From the NCBI GenBank assembly GCA_942491975.1, contig CALOCY010000004.1, positions 1,364,001-1,428,000 of the forward strand: a stretch of DNA of 64,000 nucleotides, written 5' to 3'. The stretch comes from CALOCY01 sp942491975. Its GTDB lineage: Bacteria; Bacteroidota; Bacteroidia; Bacteroidales; Prolixibacteraceae. Of this stretch, positions 26,954 through 34,956 are shown piece after piece; within the stretch, counting starts at the first letter, position 1, and each line of letters begins with the position of its first letter. The position numbers and the translations under genes were made by a program. Under the pieces are notes generated by a model, which saw only the letters and a program-made list of their open reading frames with translations, did no database searches and had not been told where the DNA came from.

Positions 26954-26990
26954 ATAACTTTTCCAAAGTTTAGAACTTTGGAAAAGTTAT
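26954..26990. repeat. 17-bp perfect palindrome, core of the dispersed element
   Basis: Arms 26954-26970 and 26974-26990 (ATAACTTTTCCAAAGTT and its inverse) are separated by TAG. The same core begins the elements at 16556 and 25339. Twenty-one bases after the ribH stop, it could end ribH transcription, though no T tract follows. Confidence 0.7.
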
Positions 26991-27067
26991 TTGGAGCAGC
27001 TAAAATTTTCACGTTGATACGTTCCACATAAAAGTGAATTGATCCGAATTAACTTTATAAAAATTAA

Positions 27068-27094
27068 GAGAGGGTGCTAATGCACCCCCTCTCC
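27068..27094 (-). terminator. Possible minus-strand terminator
   Basis: Read on the minus strand, GAGAGGGGGTGC pairs with GCACCCTCTC around a 4-base loop (one bulged G), and TTAATTTTTAT follows. It would end a minus-strand transcript coming from about 27,220, where a 26-codon frame lies. Confidence 0.5.
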
Positions 27095-27136
27095 CTCAGG
27101 AAATTTAAAGCTAATAACGCAACAGCCATAAGGCTG

Positions 27137-27217
27137 TTAAACTAATCGGTACTTGGAAGGAATTAATCTGTTGTTGTGATCCTTAAAGATCAACGCTTTC
27201 TTTATTACCATCATCAT
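27137..27217 (-). CDS. Candidate 26-residue small protein
   Basis: The frame starts with three consecutive ATGs and encodes MMMVIKKALIFKDHNNRLIP and six further residues ending RLV. It is followed by a CAGCC/GGCTG hairpin and the terminator-like stem at 27068-27094. It has mixed, natural-looking amino-acid content. I see no homolog, and it could be chance or part of a non-coding RNA. Low confidence. Confidence 0.25.
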   Translation of the reverse strand: MMMVIKKALIFKDHNNRLIPSKYRLV

Positions 27218-27342
27218 GCCAATAATCACTGTCTTTGCTTTACTAAATAGCAAAACACAAAAACACACTAATTCACAGCACATTACAGTAAATCACTTTA
27301 TTTGTTTTATAATATCTGCCAAAATTTTTCAGCATGTATTTT

Positions 27343-27365
27343 CGCCCACAAGGGCGTTTTTATCC
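27343..27365 (+). terminator. Small plus-strand terminator-like hairpin
   Basis: CGCCC and GGGCG pair around a short loop and are followed by TTTTTAT. No gene clearly ends here, so it may close an unrecognised transcript. Confidence 0.4.
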
Positions 27366-27512
27366 GCCCATTATCACCCTGTTTGTAAAAAAGACCTGTT
27401 GTTTTCAATTTAAGAAAAGTCTAAAACACGGCTATCCCATGACAAAGTCCTGATGAACTCTTTTGATTAAAAAATTTTGGCATTAAAAATTTTAAACAGA
27501 TAAAAAAATAGT

Positions 27513-27520
27513 TATTTTTG
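27513..27520 (+). promoter_or_regulatory. Bacteroidota -7 box TATTTTTG upstream of the tRNA locus
   Basis: Exact TAnnTTTG match. A start site near 27526 would place the hairpin at 27534-27605 and the tRNA-Leu in one precursor transcript. Confidence 0.55.
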
Positions 27521-27533
27521 CCTCACTCAAAAA

Positions 27534-27605
27534 CCCTGATGGCGGAATTGTGCCGAAAAATAGAAATCTCCGATTTCGTCTTTTTCGGGAGTAGACGCAT
27601 CAGGG
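27534..27605 (+). ncRNA. tRNA-D-arm-like hairpin element upstream of tRNA-Leu
   Basis: A 72-nt self-complementary element. A perfect 7-bp outer stem (CCCTGAT/ATCAGGG) has the length of a tRNA acceptor stem. Inside it lies GATGGCGGAATTG, 13 bases identical to the D-arm start of the neighbouring tRNA-Leu (27647-27659), and GTAGACGC, identical to the rest of that D-arm. Between these two parts is a long hairpin (CCGAAAAA...TTTTTCGG with inner GAAATC/GATTTC). No anticodon or T-arm is present. It could be a tRNA-Leu remnant with an insertion, or a processed decoy RNA. Confidence 0.5.
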
Positions 27606-27641
27606 AGTTAGTTTTAGAAGCAAAAGTACATTTTAATAGTT

Positions 27642-27725
27642 GCCCAGATGGCGGAATTGGTAGACGCGCTAGTTTCAGGGACTAGTGTCAGCAATGGCGT
27701 GCAGGTTCGAGTCCTGTTCTGGGCA
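27642..27725 (+). tRNA. tRNA-Leu (anticodon CAG)
   Basis: A complete 84-nt class II tRNA: acceptor stem GCCCAGA/TCTGGGC, D-arm with GGTAGA, anticodon stem CTAGT/ACTAG with loop TTCAGGG giving CAG, long variable arm, and T-arm GCAGG-TTCGAGT-CCTGT. Discriminator base A; CCA is not encoded. Phage genes begin directly downstream, so its 3' end is the likely integration site. Confidence 0.95.
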
Positions 27726-27739
27726 CACATCACAATGAT

Positions 27740-27770
27740 AAGCTTCTGATTTTCAGAAGCTTTCTTTTTT
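27740..27770 (+). terminator. Rho-independent terminator of tRNA-Leu
   Basis: A 10-bp perfect stem (AAGCTTCTGA/TCAGAAGCTT) with a TTT loop and a following T-rich tract, 14 bp after the tRNA end. Confidence 0.9.
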
Positions 27771-27810
27771 GCAGGGAACGTATTGAGGAACACCAGCAGT
27801 GTTTTTAACC

Positions 27811-27843
27811 AAAAAAATCCCGCCTTTTTACAGACAGGATTTT
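27811..27843 (-). terminator. Terminator of the phage late operon
   Basis: On the minus strand, AAATCCTG pairs with CGGGATTT (one G-U pair) and is followed by a run of T. It lies 26 bp after the stop of the last phage gene and ends the minus-strand transcript before it reaches the tRNA. Confidence 0.7.
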
Positions 27844-27868
27844 ACTATTCCCTAAGGCTTATTCTTCA

Positions 27869-28255
27869 CTATTCCCGGAATATTTTGATAATTCCCTTAA
27901 TAATGTGAATATCAAAAATAGAATTTCCGACCAACCCGGCAGCTAATGCATAGGCAAATATCCAGTACCATTCTGCGCCTACAAATATCCCCCATTGGAA
28001 ATACCACCCAATACCTGATAGTAATAAGGCAATAATCCACGACAGAAACTTAGTTGTGAATCCAGATACAGGTAGTTGTTTCTTCAAAAACTGAGTGACA
28101 GTCATCACCGCCCCCACTAATGCCCCGAGCGAAACAAAAAACACAGACGGGTCAAATCCTGATACTACAGCACTCCCCACCTCCTGACTAAAAGCCAAGA
28201 CAGGAAACACCATCAATACGGCAAACGCCATTGAAAACTGAATGATCTTTTTCAT
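27869..28255 (-). CDS. Small phage membrane protein, holin-like
   Basis: A 128-residue protein with an N-terminal signal-like segment (MKKIIQFSMAFAVLMVFPVLAFSQ) and about three further hydrophobic helices: DPSVFFVSLGALVGAVMTV, FLSWIIALLLSGIGWYF and YWIFAYALAAGLVG. It is the last gene of the late operon, where lysis genes often lie. It could be a holin or an anti-holin partner of the preceding gene. No enzyme motif is present. Confidence 0.55.
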   Translation of the reverse strand: MKKIIQFSMAFAVLMVFPVLAFSQEVGSAVVSGFDPSVFFVSLGALVGAVMTVTQFLKKQLPVSGFTTKFLSWIIALLLSGIGWYFQWGIFVGAEWYWIFAYALAAGLVGNSIFDIHIIKGIIKIFRE

Positions 28256-28277
28256 GTTAAAAAATTTTGATTAATAA

Positions 28278-28598
28278 TTATTTTCTCCCTCTCAAGTATT
28301 TTTCAGCAGATCGGCCCGGGAAATAAAAGCCAATTGCAAGTATTAAAGAATAGAATATCAATTCTTGATATTTATCGGGAATCTGCAATTCAAAGAATGA
28401 GCACACTATCATCCCAGTGAACAGCACCATTAACCAGATAAGGATCAGTGGCCGTATATTTTTGCTCAATTGATTATCTGTGAGCATATCCGTTGCATGC
28501 CTTTCTGTTGCATTGTCTTTGCTCGAAAAAGCCTTAGCAATATCAGCTCCGGCTTCAACTGCTTCTGTTATTCCCTTCTTTTTTCCAAATATTTTCAT
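28278..28598 (-). CDS. Holin of the 3TM/GTA type
   Basis: A 106-residue protein with a charged N-terminal region (ATERHATDMLTDNQLSKN) and then strong membrane helices (IRPLILIWLMVLFTGMIVCSFF and YQELIFYSLILAIGFYF). The order of charged segment followed by RPLILIWL matches the three-TM holin family of phages and gene transfer agents. Holins permeabilise the inner membrane at lysis time. It sits 2 bp after an exported protein and before the small holin-like protein. Confidence 0.7.
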   Translation of the reverse strand: MKIFGKKKGITEAVEAGADIAKAFSSKDNATERHATDMLTDNQLSKNIRPLILIWLMVLFTGMIVCSFFELQIPDKYQELIFYSLILAIGFYFPGRSAEKYLRGRK

Positions 28599-28600
28599 CT

Positions 28601-29026
28601 CTAAGGTTTAAAATTCCAGTAAATGCCGATCTTATCGTACCCTCCAAAAACCTTTGTAGGATTATCCGGGTAGGATTGTATCGAATGCACACACATGTGT
28701 TCAACTTTGATGTGGATGTTTTTTATTGTATATCCAAGTGAGATTTTGTACTCTGAATGTGTTGGGGTGTAACTGGTCAGCTTATTAATGTACATCAGCG
28801 TTTCTGCTGAAATCCTTACTTCAAAATTCTTGATCGGGCACGACAAACCATATATGAAAGCCATATCGCCGGGGTTGTACCGGATTTCAGTTGTTAACCT
28901 ATCTTGAAACAAGATGTTATTACTCTCATACAATTCAATCCCTGCAAATGGGATTATTTTTTGAGCAAACACGCCAAGCGAAAGGCATGTTAGAAGTAAT
29001 GTGATTAATAGTCTATGGTAAAACAT
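28601..29026 (-). CDS. Exported phage protein, possibly outer-membrane beta-rich
   Basis: A 141-residue protein with a clear signal peptide (MFYHRLLITLLLTCLSLGVFAQ). The mature part alternates hydrophobic and polar residues (EVRISAETLMYI, YKISLGYTIKNIHIKVEH) as in beta-barrel strands, and ends KIGIYWNFKP with a C-terminal aromatic near the end. It overlaps the tail hub gene by 14 bp. It may be a lysis accessory or a surface protein expressed late. I do not recognise the family. Confidence 0.5.
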   Translation of the reverse strand: MFYHRLLITLLLTCLSLGVFAQKIIPFAGIELYESNNILFQDRLTTEIRYNPGDMAFIYGLSCPIKNFEVRISAETLMYINKLTSYTPTHSEYKISLGYTIKNIHIKVEHMCVHSIQSYPDNPTKVFGGYDKIGIYWNFKP

Positions 29027-32000
29027 AATTATACGAGATTAATGATCCTTGTCTGAATTGAAGATTGTGGCGTATTCCGTTCTTATCATCAATAAGAATA
29101 CCGGATGTTATGCCAGTGTTACCCTGAAGCACCCACCTTCTTAAACTCTTTTTAAAAATAAATTTTGGAAAGAATGAATTGGTGGGGATTATCACCTGGC
29201 CCGAACTTGTTTCATGCGCAGACACAAAGGAATCTCCTGTCTGTACTCTTGCAGAACAACTTACACCAAAACTCCCGGAGACCCCTTCGGTGTCAATGTA
29301 AATCGCAATGGGTTTTCCTTCATCTGGATTTAACGGTAAGTCTATTTTTAAACTGATTGCCCCCGAAGGTGTACCTGTGATGCGAAAATAAAGGTTGTAG
29401 TCTGCTTCTGTTAACGTGTACACTTTAATACCACTCTGCCCTGTGTAATCAAGGTCTATCTGTTTTATTCCCTCCCGCACATTTTCTTGTAATGCAATAC
29501 TTTTGGCGATAACATCTCCATCTTCATCAACTTGAAACTTTCCATTGCCAAGATTGAAAGTCCCGGCAGTTACAGTCCCTAAAGCAGTGATCGTTTGGGT
29601 ATCGATCTCATCAGCTATAATCTTTCGTGATAATAACAGATCCGTTGCAACACTCTCAAATTGTGACATTGGGGCATTCCAATAAGTTGTATCTGTAGGA
29701 ACTTTCCCAGTAAATGTAGATGTTGGAGCGTCTATCCTTGCGAAGTAATACAAGCTATTGTATTTTACAACATCTATCCTGTTTTCATTACCGTAGTATG
29801 TTTCTCCAACATTATACTCTCCACGAAATACGCCAAAGGGGCTTTTACCGTCTGCCCCATCGTTACCATCAGAACCAGACACCCCCGTAAGTCGAGCCGG
29901 GGTAGACCAATTTTCACGTAAAACAGTTCCTCCGTAATTTTTACGTGCTTTTGTAACCCATAAATATTCAAGTGTCCCAACCGTTGGCATAACCGTTGAC
30001 CAACCCGATGGAACTAACGTAGTTTTAATCAAAGCCGGAGGTGTTGAATTACTGCCATTTTTAGCGTAACGGTATTCGACAAAATCCCCATCATTACCGT
30101 CTGCTCCATCGCTACCATCTGTCCCGTCAGAACCGTCCGTACCTTTGCTGGCTACTTTTGTCCAATAACTACCTTCGGAAGGTACTCGTGCTGTACTAGG
30201 GGTATTATTAATGTATAGCCACGTTGAACCAGAATAAGTTACCTGGTCACCTTTGAAATAGGTTGCACTACTACTGTAAACTCCTCGAAATACACCTATC
30301 GGAAATTCAGCACCCGAAGGGCTTTGAATGATCCCGCCTTTGACCGTAATTTTATTAGGGTTGGTTACATTCCAATCAAAAAAGCTGTCTTCATTACCTG
30401 TTTTTAACTGATTTTGGTCAAGCTCAAAAAAGGTGAGTCCATCTATCGACTGTATTTTACCGGCAGTAATATCCTTCCCATTGGCATACGTCTTTCCGTA
30501 TGTTGTGAGAAACTTACGAATCCCTGTCTCCTGATCAACGGGCAATAATGTTCCGGTAGCGAGGTAATAGAATCCATCTTCGCCGTCAGAGGCTAATTTT
30601 GCCGTAGTAAGTATCCATGATGCTATAAGCTGTGTCTTTGAGCATTTCGCATACAAGTAATATTCTTCACTTGGAGTTAAACCTGTAAATGTTTGTGCAG
30701 ATGAGATAATCCAAGTATAACCGACGTCAGGGATTTCAATCTCATAATGAACAAGAGAGCAAGCAGGAGCATAAAATGAATTAACATCTCCACCGTAGTT
30801 TTCTTTAAATGCAACATTATTTAACCGAAAATCTGAAGCTACAGCACCAATAGCGAGATATAATGTCTCTATTGACCGTGGACGGATGTTGCCATCAATG
30901 AAATAGCCGTCCTGATCAAGTAAGTGTTCTTTCAACATTTTCATTGCTGCAGTATTCCTTCTGGCCAGCTCTGCTGATCTACGGTCGACAAATACCGTTT
31001 CCTTTTTTGTTTCAACTACAGTCTTTACTACCCTCTCTTGTAATGTATAGGGGACAAAGTCTGCGATTGTAGCTTCTATCTTATTGGGGTTAATGATAGG
31101 AAATGATATTTCGGCTGCACGTATAAGCTGGTCAATTCCAAGCTGTGTATCAACCGCTGTTACCATGTCCCCGGTATCCAGTTTTATAGTATTGGCCTTT
31201 GCATACTTTTGGTCAATGTCGATACTGTAAATAACCTGCGGAACACTATTCTGATTAAGATATTCCTGTGTTTTTGTTTGTAACTCAGTCTCAGATGCAT
31301 CTACATAACTCTGAGGCATTTTTATATCGACAAGTGTATATTCATTACCTAATGCAGGAAGATTCAAATTGTTTGGTAAGACATAACCATCCTGTTCACT
31401 GAAAGGATTGAAATAAATCCGCTTATTATCATGATCATACTTCCATATCTCGAACTCATAGCCTGACAGGTCTCCAGATTTGAACACAATCTTTGCGGTT
31501 TCCCCTTCTAATAGATTATCATTGATATTGAAATCAAGACTGGAATCCTCAATGTAGCTGTCTTTAGGGTTAAAAGAATTATCATCATTCAACACAATAT
31601 TTACAGCCGATAAGATCCCGGTACGATGTGGGTAAATAGTCTCATCGGTAAATATCCCTTCGATTATTCCATACAGGTCAATATTCTTTTCTAAATACCT
31701 TTTCCCCTCTGCTGTTTCAAAAACAAGCCGTTTTGCCCTATCCCGGTAGTCGTAAGGGATGTTCTTTGACCCACCGAAACCATACACACGGGTAACAATG
31801 TTCTGATCACTGACCTGTTTTCGTTCAAGCTTGTACAAACCTTTTCCCCGGCCATATTCAAAACGATATGCTGTTACCCTGCCAACAGTCTTTTTTAGCG
31901 TTATTTCCTTACCAGTAAGGGCAAATTCCAACCTAAACTCCTCTGCTATCCGGGTCAATGCTGTACGGCAGTTGTCACTCTCAAAATAGATAGTCTTTTC

Positions 32001-32396
32001 TGTTGTGGTTTCAACTTCTCCAGAAGTCCAACCAGTATTAATCTGATTGATGTTTGAAATGATAAGCGAAAGGAAATCAGAAACGGTACCGGTATATGAG
32101 AAATCAGCAATACCATCATGCATGAATAGCTTATTATACAGCGTATAAATCACCCCCTCAAATTCGATCTTATACTGAAATGTTTTGAGATTGAGTTTCT
32201 TCACCTGTGGTGCACGGTTGATTGTAAAAACTTCGCCGTCATGCTCGACATAATCACCCAATTGCAACGACAAAGGAACTTCCACATAAAACTCTGAAGT
32301 GATTTTATGCTCACCCATCAGCTTTTTAGAGTAGATCGTCCTCTCGTCTATCTCCACGCTGGCTACAACCTCTGTATTTCGCTTAATTTCGAGCAT
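29013..32396 (-). CDS. Phage tail hub/tip protein with collagen-like segment
   Basis: A 1127-residue structural protein. The N-terminal about 400 residues resemble tail hub proteins (FQYKIEFEGVIYTLYNKLF, then TKKTIYFESDNCRTALTRIAEEF-like folds seen in Dit/Tal partners). The middle holds DGSDGTDGSDGADGNDGDF, a collagen-like repeat that forms triple helices. Carbohydrate-binding-like tandem segments of the type GVFRGEYNVGETYYGNENRIDVVKYNSLYYF occur twice. The C-terminal domain probably contacts the host surface. It is the last tail gene before the lysis cassette. Confidence 0.75.
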   Translation of the reverse strand: MLEIKRNTEVVASVEIDERTIYSKKLMGEHKITSEFYVEVPLSLQLGDYVEHDGEVFTINRAPQVKKLNLKTFQYKIEFEGVIYTLYNKLFMHDGIADFSYTGTVSDFLSLIISNINQINTGWTSGEVETTTEKTIYFESDNCRTALTRIAEEFRLEFALTGKEITLKKTVGRVTAYRFEYGRGKGLYKLERKQVSDQNIVTRVYGFGGSKNIPYDYRDRAKRLVFETAEGKRYLEKNIDLYGIIEGIFTDETIYPHRTGILSAVNIVLNDDNSFNPKDSYIEDSSLDFNINDNLLEGETAKIVFKSGDLSGYEFEIWKYDHDNKRIYFNPFSEQDGYVLPNNLNLPALGNEYTLVDIKMPQSYVDASETELQTKTQEYLNQNSVPQVIYSIDIDQKYAKANTIKLDTGDMVTAVDTQLGIDQLIRAAEISFPIINPNKIEATIADFVPYTLQERVVKTVVETKKETVFVDRRSAELARRNTAAMKMLKEHLLDQDGYFIDGNIRPRSIETLYLAIGAVASDFRLNNVAFKENYGGDVNSFYAPACSLVHYEIEIPDVGYTWIISSAQTFTGLTPSEEYYLYAKCSKTQLIASWILTTAKLASDGEDGFYYLATGTLLPVDQETGIRKFLTTYGKTYANGKDITAGKIQSIDGLTFFELDQNQLKTGNEDSFFDWNVTNPNKITVKGGIIQSPSGAEFPIGVFRGVYSSSATYFKGDQVTYSGSTWLYINNTPSTARVPSEGSYWTKVASKGTDGSDGTDGSDGADGNDGDFVEYRYAKNGSNSTPPALIKTTLVPSGWSTVMPTVGTLEYLWVTKARKNYGGTVLRENWSTPARLTGVSGSDGNDGADGKSPFGVFRGEYNVGETYYGNENRIDVVKYNSLYYFARIDAPTSTFTGKVPTDTTYWNAPMSQFESVATDLLLSRKIIADEIDTQTITALGTVTAGTFNLGNGKFQVDEDGDVIAKSIALQENVREGIKQIDLDYTGQSGIKVYTLTEADYNLYFRITGTPSGAISLKIDLPLNPDEGKPIAIYIDTEGVSGSFGVSCSARVQTGDSFVSAHETSSGQVIIPTNSFFPKFIFKKSLRRWVLQGNTGITSGILIDDKNGIRHNLQFRQGSLISYNYVLP

Positions 32397-32869
32397 TACA
32401 ATTCAAAGGGTTTAAATTGGGCTTTTAATCGGGCAATATCTTTGGGTTTGAATCCGAATTTCGACAATTCGACTACATCAGTGTAGCCATCAATTTTCTG
32501 GATGGTCAAATCTTTCACTTTGGTCACCATAGAAATCAAAGCGTTTAGTTCCGTATTGTCATTCCCTTTAATTTTCTGACACTTATCCATCAATAGTGTG
32601 AAATCATTGAGAATGGGTTGAAACTCATGTTTCTTGATCTCTTTCAACTTTTCAAGAGAAGGCAGGTCATCTTCAGCGTAATACCATTCAGCAAAACCAA
32701 ATGTGTACGACAGTTCTAATAATTGTTCGTAAGATACATCTTCAATGACATCAACTATCCAATAGTTCCATTGCTTAGAACGCATCCTATTACCAGAAGT
32801 TAAACCAACTTCCTGAAAGATTGCCTTTATATCCTGTCCCTGATCAGGGATACCTATTTTCACTTTCAT
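32396..32869 (-). CDS. Phage tail-region protein of unknown function
   Basis: A 157-residue acidic and helical protein. Its N-terminal half (KWNYWIVDVIEDVSYEQLLEL) and C-terminal half, rich in Lys/Asp helices, have no motif I recognise. It overlaps the hub start by 1 base and the fibre stop by 4 bases. It may be a tail assembly factor or fibre chaperone. Confidence 0.55.
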   Translation of the reverse strand: MKVKIGIPDQGQDIKAIFQEVGLTSGNRMRSKQWNYWIVDVIEDVSYEQLLELSYTFGFAEWYYAEDDLPSLEKLKEIKKHEFQPILNDFTLLMDKCQKIKGNDNTELNALISMVTKVKDLTIQKIDGYTDVVELSKFGFKPKDIARLKAQFKPFEL

Positions 32870-34956
32870 TGTATAGCAGATTTCATAAGTTTGATTCCGG
32901 CATTGAAGAACCGGTAAGATTTTGAGGAAGATTCCCGAGAGGTAACACCAATTACAGGAGTTAATTCTGTGTCAAAATCAGGTAGATTGGCCGATATAGT
33001 TGAAGAAGCCTCTAATGCTCCCGTTGCACTATAAAGACTCATTTTAACAGATGTAACAGATAAAACTTCAATTACAACTGTATGAACATTCGCGTCTATA
33101 GGAACACCTGTATCAACCCTATTTGTAGTGGTTCCATCTCGGGTGACGAAGTAGAAATTATCATCTCCTGAATCAGTATCATATTCCAAACCAGCAAATT
33201 CACCGCCCTGAACAGGAGCGTCATCTAAATTTGATATTTTGGCAAAAAAAGCAACATCATCAGATTGATACAGGCTAAAACGAAATGCCATTATCGGTAA
33301 ACAGTCAAAACGAAATCGAACTCTTGAGTCAAGACAATAAATCGAAGCACTTCCGCCGTTTGACCCGTCTGTTATCTGAGCGAGATACCTTCCATCTTCT
33401 GTCACATTACTCGTAGAACTTGAGTCGCTTACAGAAGGCCCCTCAATAAGCCCCCAACCTTCAATAGAGGTAGTGCTATCATTAGCACTCCATCCCCCCT
33501 GTTGAACAGCAATATCCTGAGCATGTGACATCCCTCCACCCCCGGCATTGTCATCTACATATTTCTTTGTGGCAGGCTCATAATCTGTATCAGGAGTAAA
33601 TGGAGTAGTATTATCAAGCTCCAATACATTTGATTTGTCTGCTTTCCCCGAAAATAATTCATTGATTGCCCCTATTATATTTTGGGAGGTTGTATTGAGT
33701 CCTGAAAAAACGTAGTTTAATCCCTGATAAATAAAGCCCTGCTTTGCTTTTAGAGGGGTCATCACCTTAGCATCATTCGTCCCGGCTTCGGCCTCTGACT
33801 GTGTTGCCTTTTCGGTATTCCCTTGTACCACGTACCATGAGCTACCTACAGTAGCTTCATCGCCTCCGGCATTATCAGTTTTACACCGGATGGTGTCCCC
33901 AACTTCAACAGCTTTCCCACTTAAACCACCAATAAAACCGGCAATAGAAACATAATAGCTGTCTCCAACTTCACCAGCCGGGTAATTTGGGTTCGTTGAG
34001 CAATCCAGTTCCCCTTTGTCCTCATAAATTGCAGACATGGAGTCTTCAACAAATTGCTTTGTCGCGGGATGATGTGCCAATGTTGGAGTGTAAGGGGTTG
34101 TATTATCTTTTTCAAGAACATTTGACCCTTCAGCTTTTCCGTCCAATTCTCCCTGTAAACCTGTAATCGTAGAAATAGCCTGTTCACCTATATGGTTGGC
34201 GCGGTCAAAAGCGTCTCCGTTCTTATTGTTAGGGTCATAGGTTGATTTCAGCATATCACCAACCCCCTGTCCATCTTCACCTATGTATTTTACCCAATCT
34301 ACACCGGAAAAATCGGTGGCAGTTGGAGGGTCGAGAGGTAAAGTTACCTGTATCTCTGCCCGGTATTTCAAAGCATCTGAAGGTGTCAGGGAAAAACCAG
34401 TACCGGTATTATCAGAAGCATAAGCGACATAGGTGTATGAGCTTACACCATCGTTGCCGGGAATTCCTTGCGGGCCAGTAATATCAGCAAGTGGAACCAA
34501 GTCTATCCAAGTCACATCACCAACATATCGCCATTGAACATGGGTAGTTGTCTTTTGCAGTTCGATTTCACGCCCATCTGATCCGGCATTACCCGTGTCA
34601 CCTTTATCTCCTTTTAGATCGATTAAAGCAACAACATCAGTCCATGAAGTATCACCAACATATCGCCATTGAATATGGGTAAGTGACTTTTGTATTTCCA
34701 CCTCACGGCCATCGGTTCCCGGATTACCCTGATTTCCTTGAATACCCTGTTCTCCTTGTATCCCTTGAATACCCTGTTCTCCCTGCAAACCGGTATCGCC
34801 CTTATCCCCTTTTTCGCCTTTCAACAAGCTAAGAGGAGCACTGTAGGTTTCGTTATTCATAACCACAGGGGCAATTTCAACAGTTGATAAATCTGTCCCC
34901 TCCGGTAATTGGGTCAACTGATCGGGTCGCGTTAATTCATATTCTTGATTACCCAT
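32866..34956 (-). CDS. Tail fibre protein with collagen-like repeats
   Basis: A 696-residue fibre. Residues about 45-90 are collagen-type G-x-y triplets (GEKGDKGDTGLQGEQGIQG). Then come two copies of a 45-residue module (DGREVEIQKSLTHIQWRYVG and DGREIELQKTTTHVQWRYVG), each followed by a collagen spacer, and two copies of a DNTTP-x-TP...PATK-x-(F/Y)V(D/E)D element. The C-terminal 200 residues look like a jelly-roll or LamG-like domain and may bind the receptor. It overlaps the distal tail gene by 8 bases. Confidence 0.8.
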   Translation of the reverse strand: MGNQEYELTRPDQLTQLPEGTDLSTVEIAPVVMNNETYSAPLSLLKGEKGDKGDTGLQGEQGIQGIQGEQGIQGNQGNPGTDGREVEIQKSLTHIQWRYVGDTSWTDVVALIDLKGDKGDTGNAGSDGREIELQKTTTHVQWRYVGDVTWIDLVPLADITGPQGIPGNDGVSSYTYVAYASDNTGTGFSLTPSDALKYRAEIQVTLPLDPPTATDFSGVDWVKYIGEDGQGVGDMLKSTYDPNNKNGDAFDRANHIGEQAISTITGLQGELDGKAEGSNVLEKDNTTPYTPTLAHHPATKQFVEDSMSAIYEDKGELDCSTNPNYPAGEVGDSYYVSIAGFIGGLSGKAVEVGDTIRCKTDNAGGDEATVGSSWYVVQGNTEKATQSEAEAGTNDAKVMTPLKAKQGFIYQGLNYVFSGLNTTSQNIIGAINELFSGKADKSNVLELDNTTPFTPDTDYEPATKKYVDDNAGGGGMSHAQDIAVQQGGWSANDSTTSIEGWGLIEGPSVSDSSSTSNVTEDGRYLAQITDGSNGGSASIYCLDSRVRFRFDCLPIMAFRFSLYQSDDVAFFAKISNLDDAPVQGGEFAGLEYDTDSGDDNFYFVTRDGTTTNRVDTGVPIDANVHTVVIEVLSVTSVKMSLYSATGALEASSTISANLPDFDTELTPVIGVTSRESSSKSYRFFNAGIKLMKSAIQ

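Larger units (their letters stand above)
26933..27533. other. Long intergenic region between ribH and the tRNA locus
   Basis: About 600 bp without a convincing long gene. It holds a 17-bp palindrome (26954-26990), a possible minus-strand 26-codon frame with a hairpin after it (27217 to 27068), and a plus-strand hairpin CGCCC/GGGCG plus T run at 27343-27365. A 65-codon plus-strand frame at 27216-27413 has no supporting features. Confidence 0.5.

Noticed and set aside
27216..27413. Plus-strand 65-codon frame between ribH and the tRNA
   Set aside because: No ribosome site, no plausible protein features, and it crosses a hairpin and AT-rich sequence.
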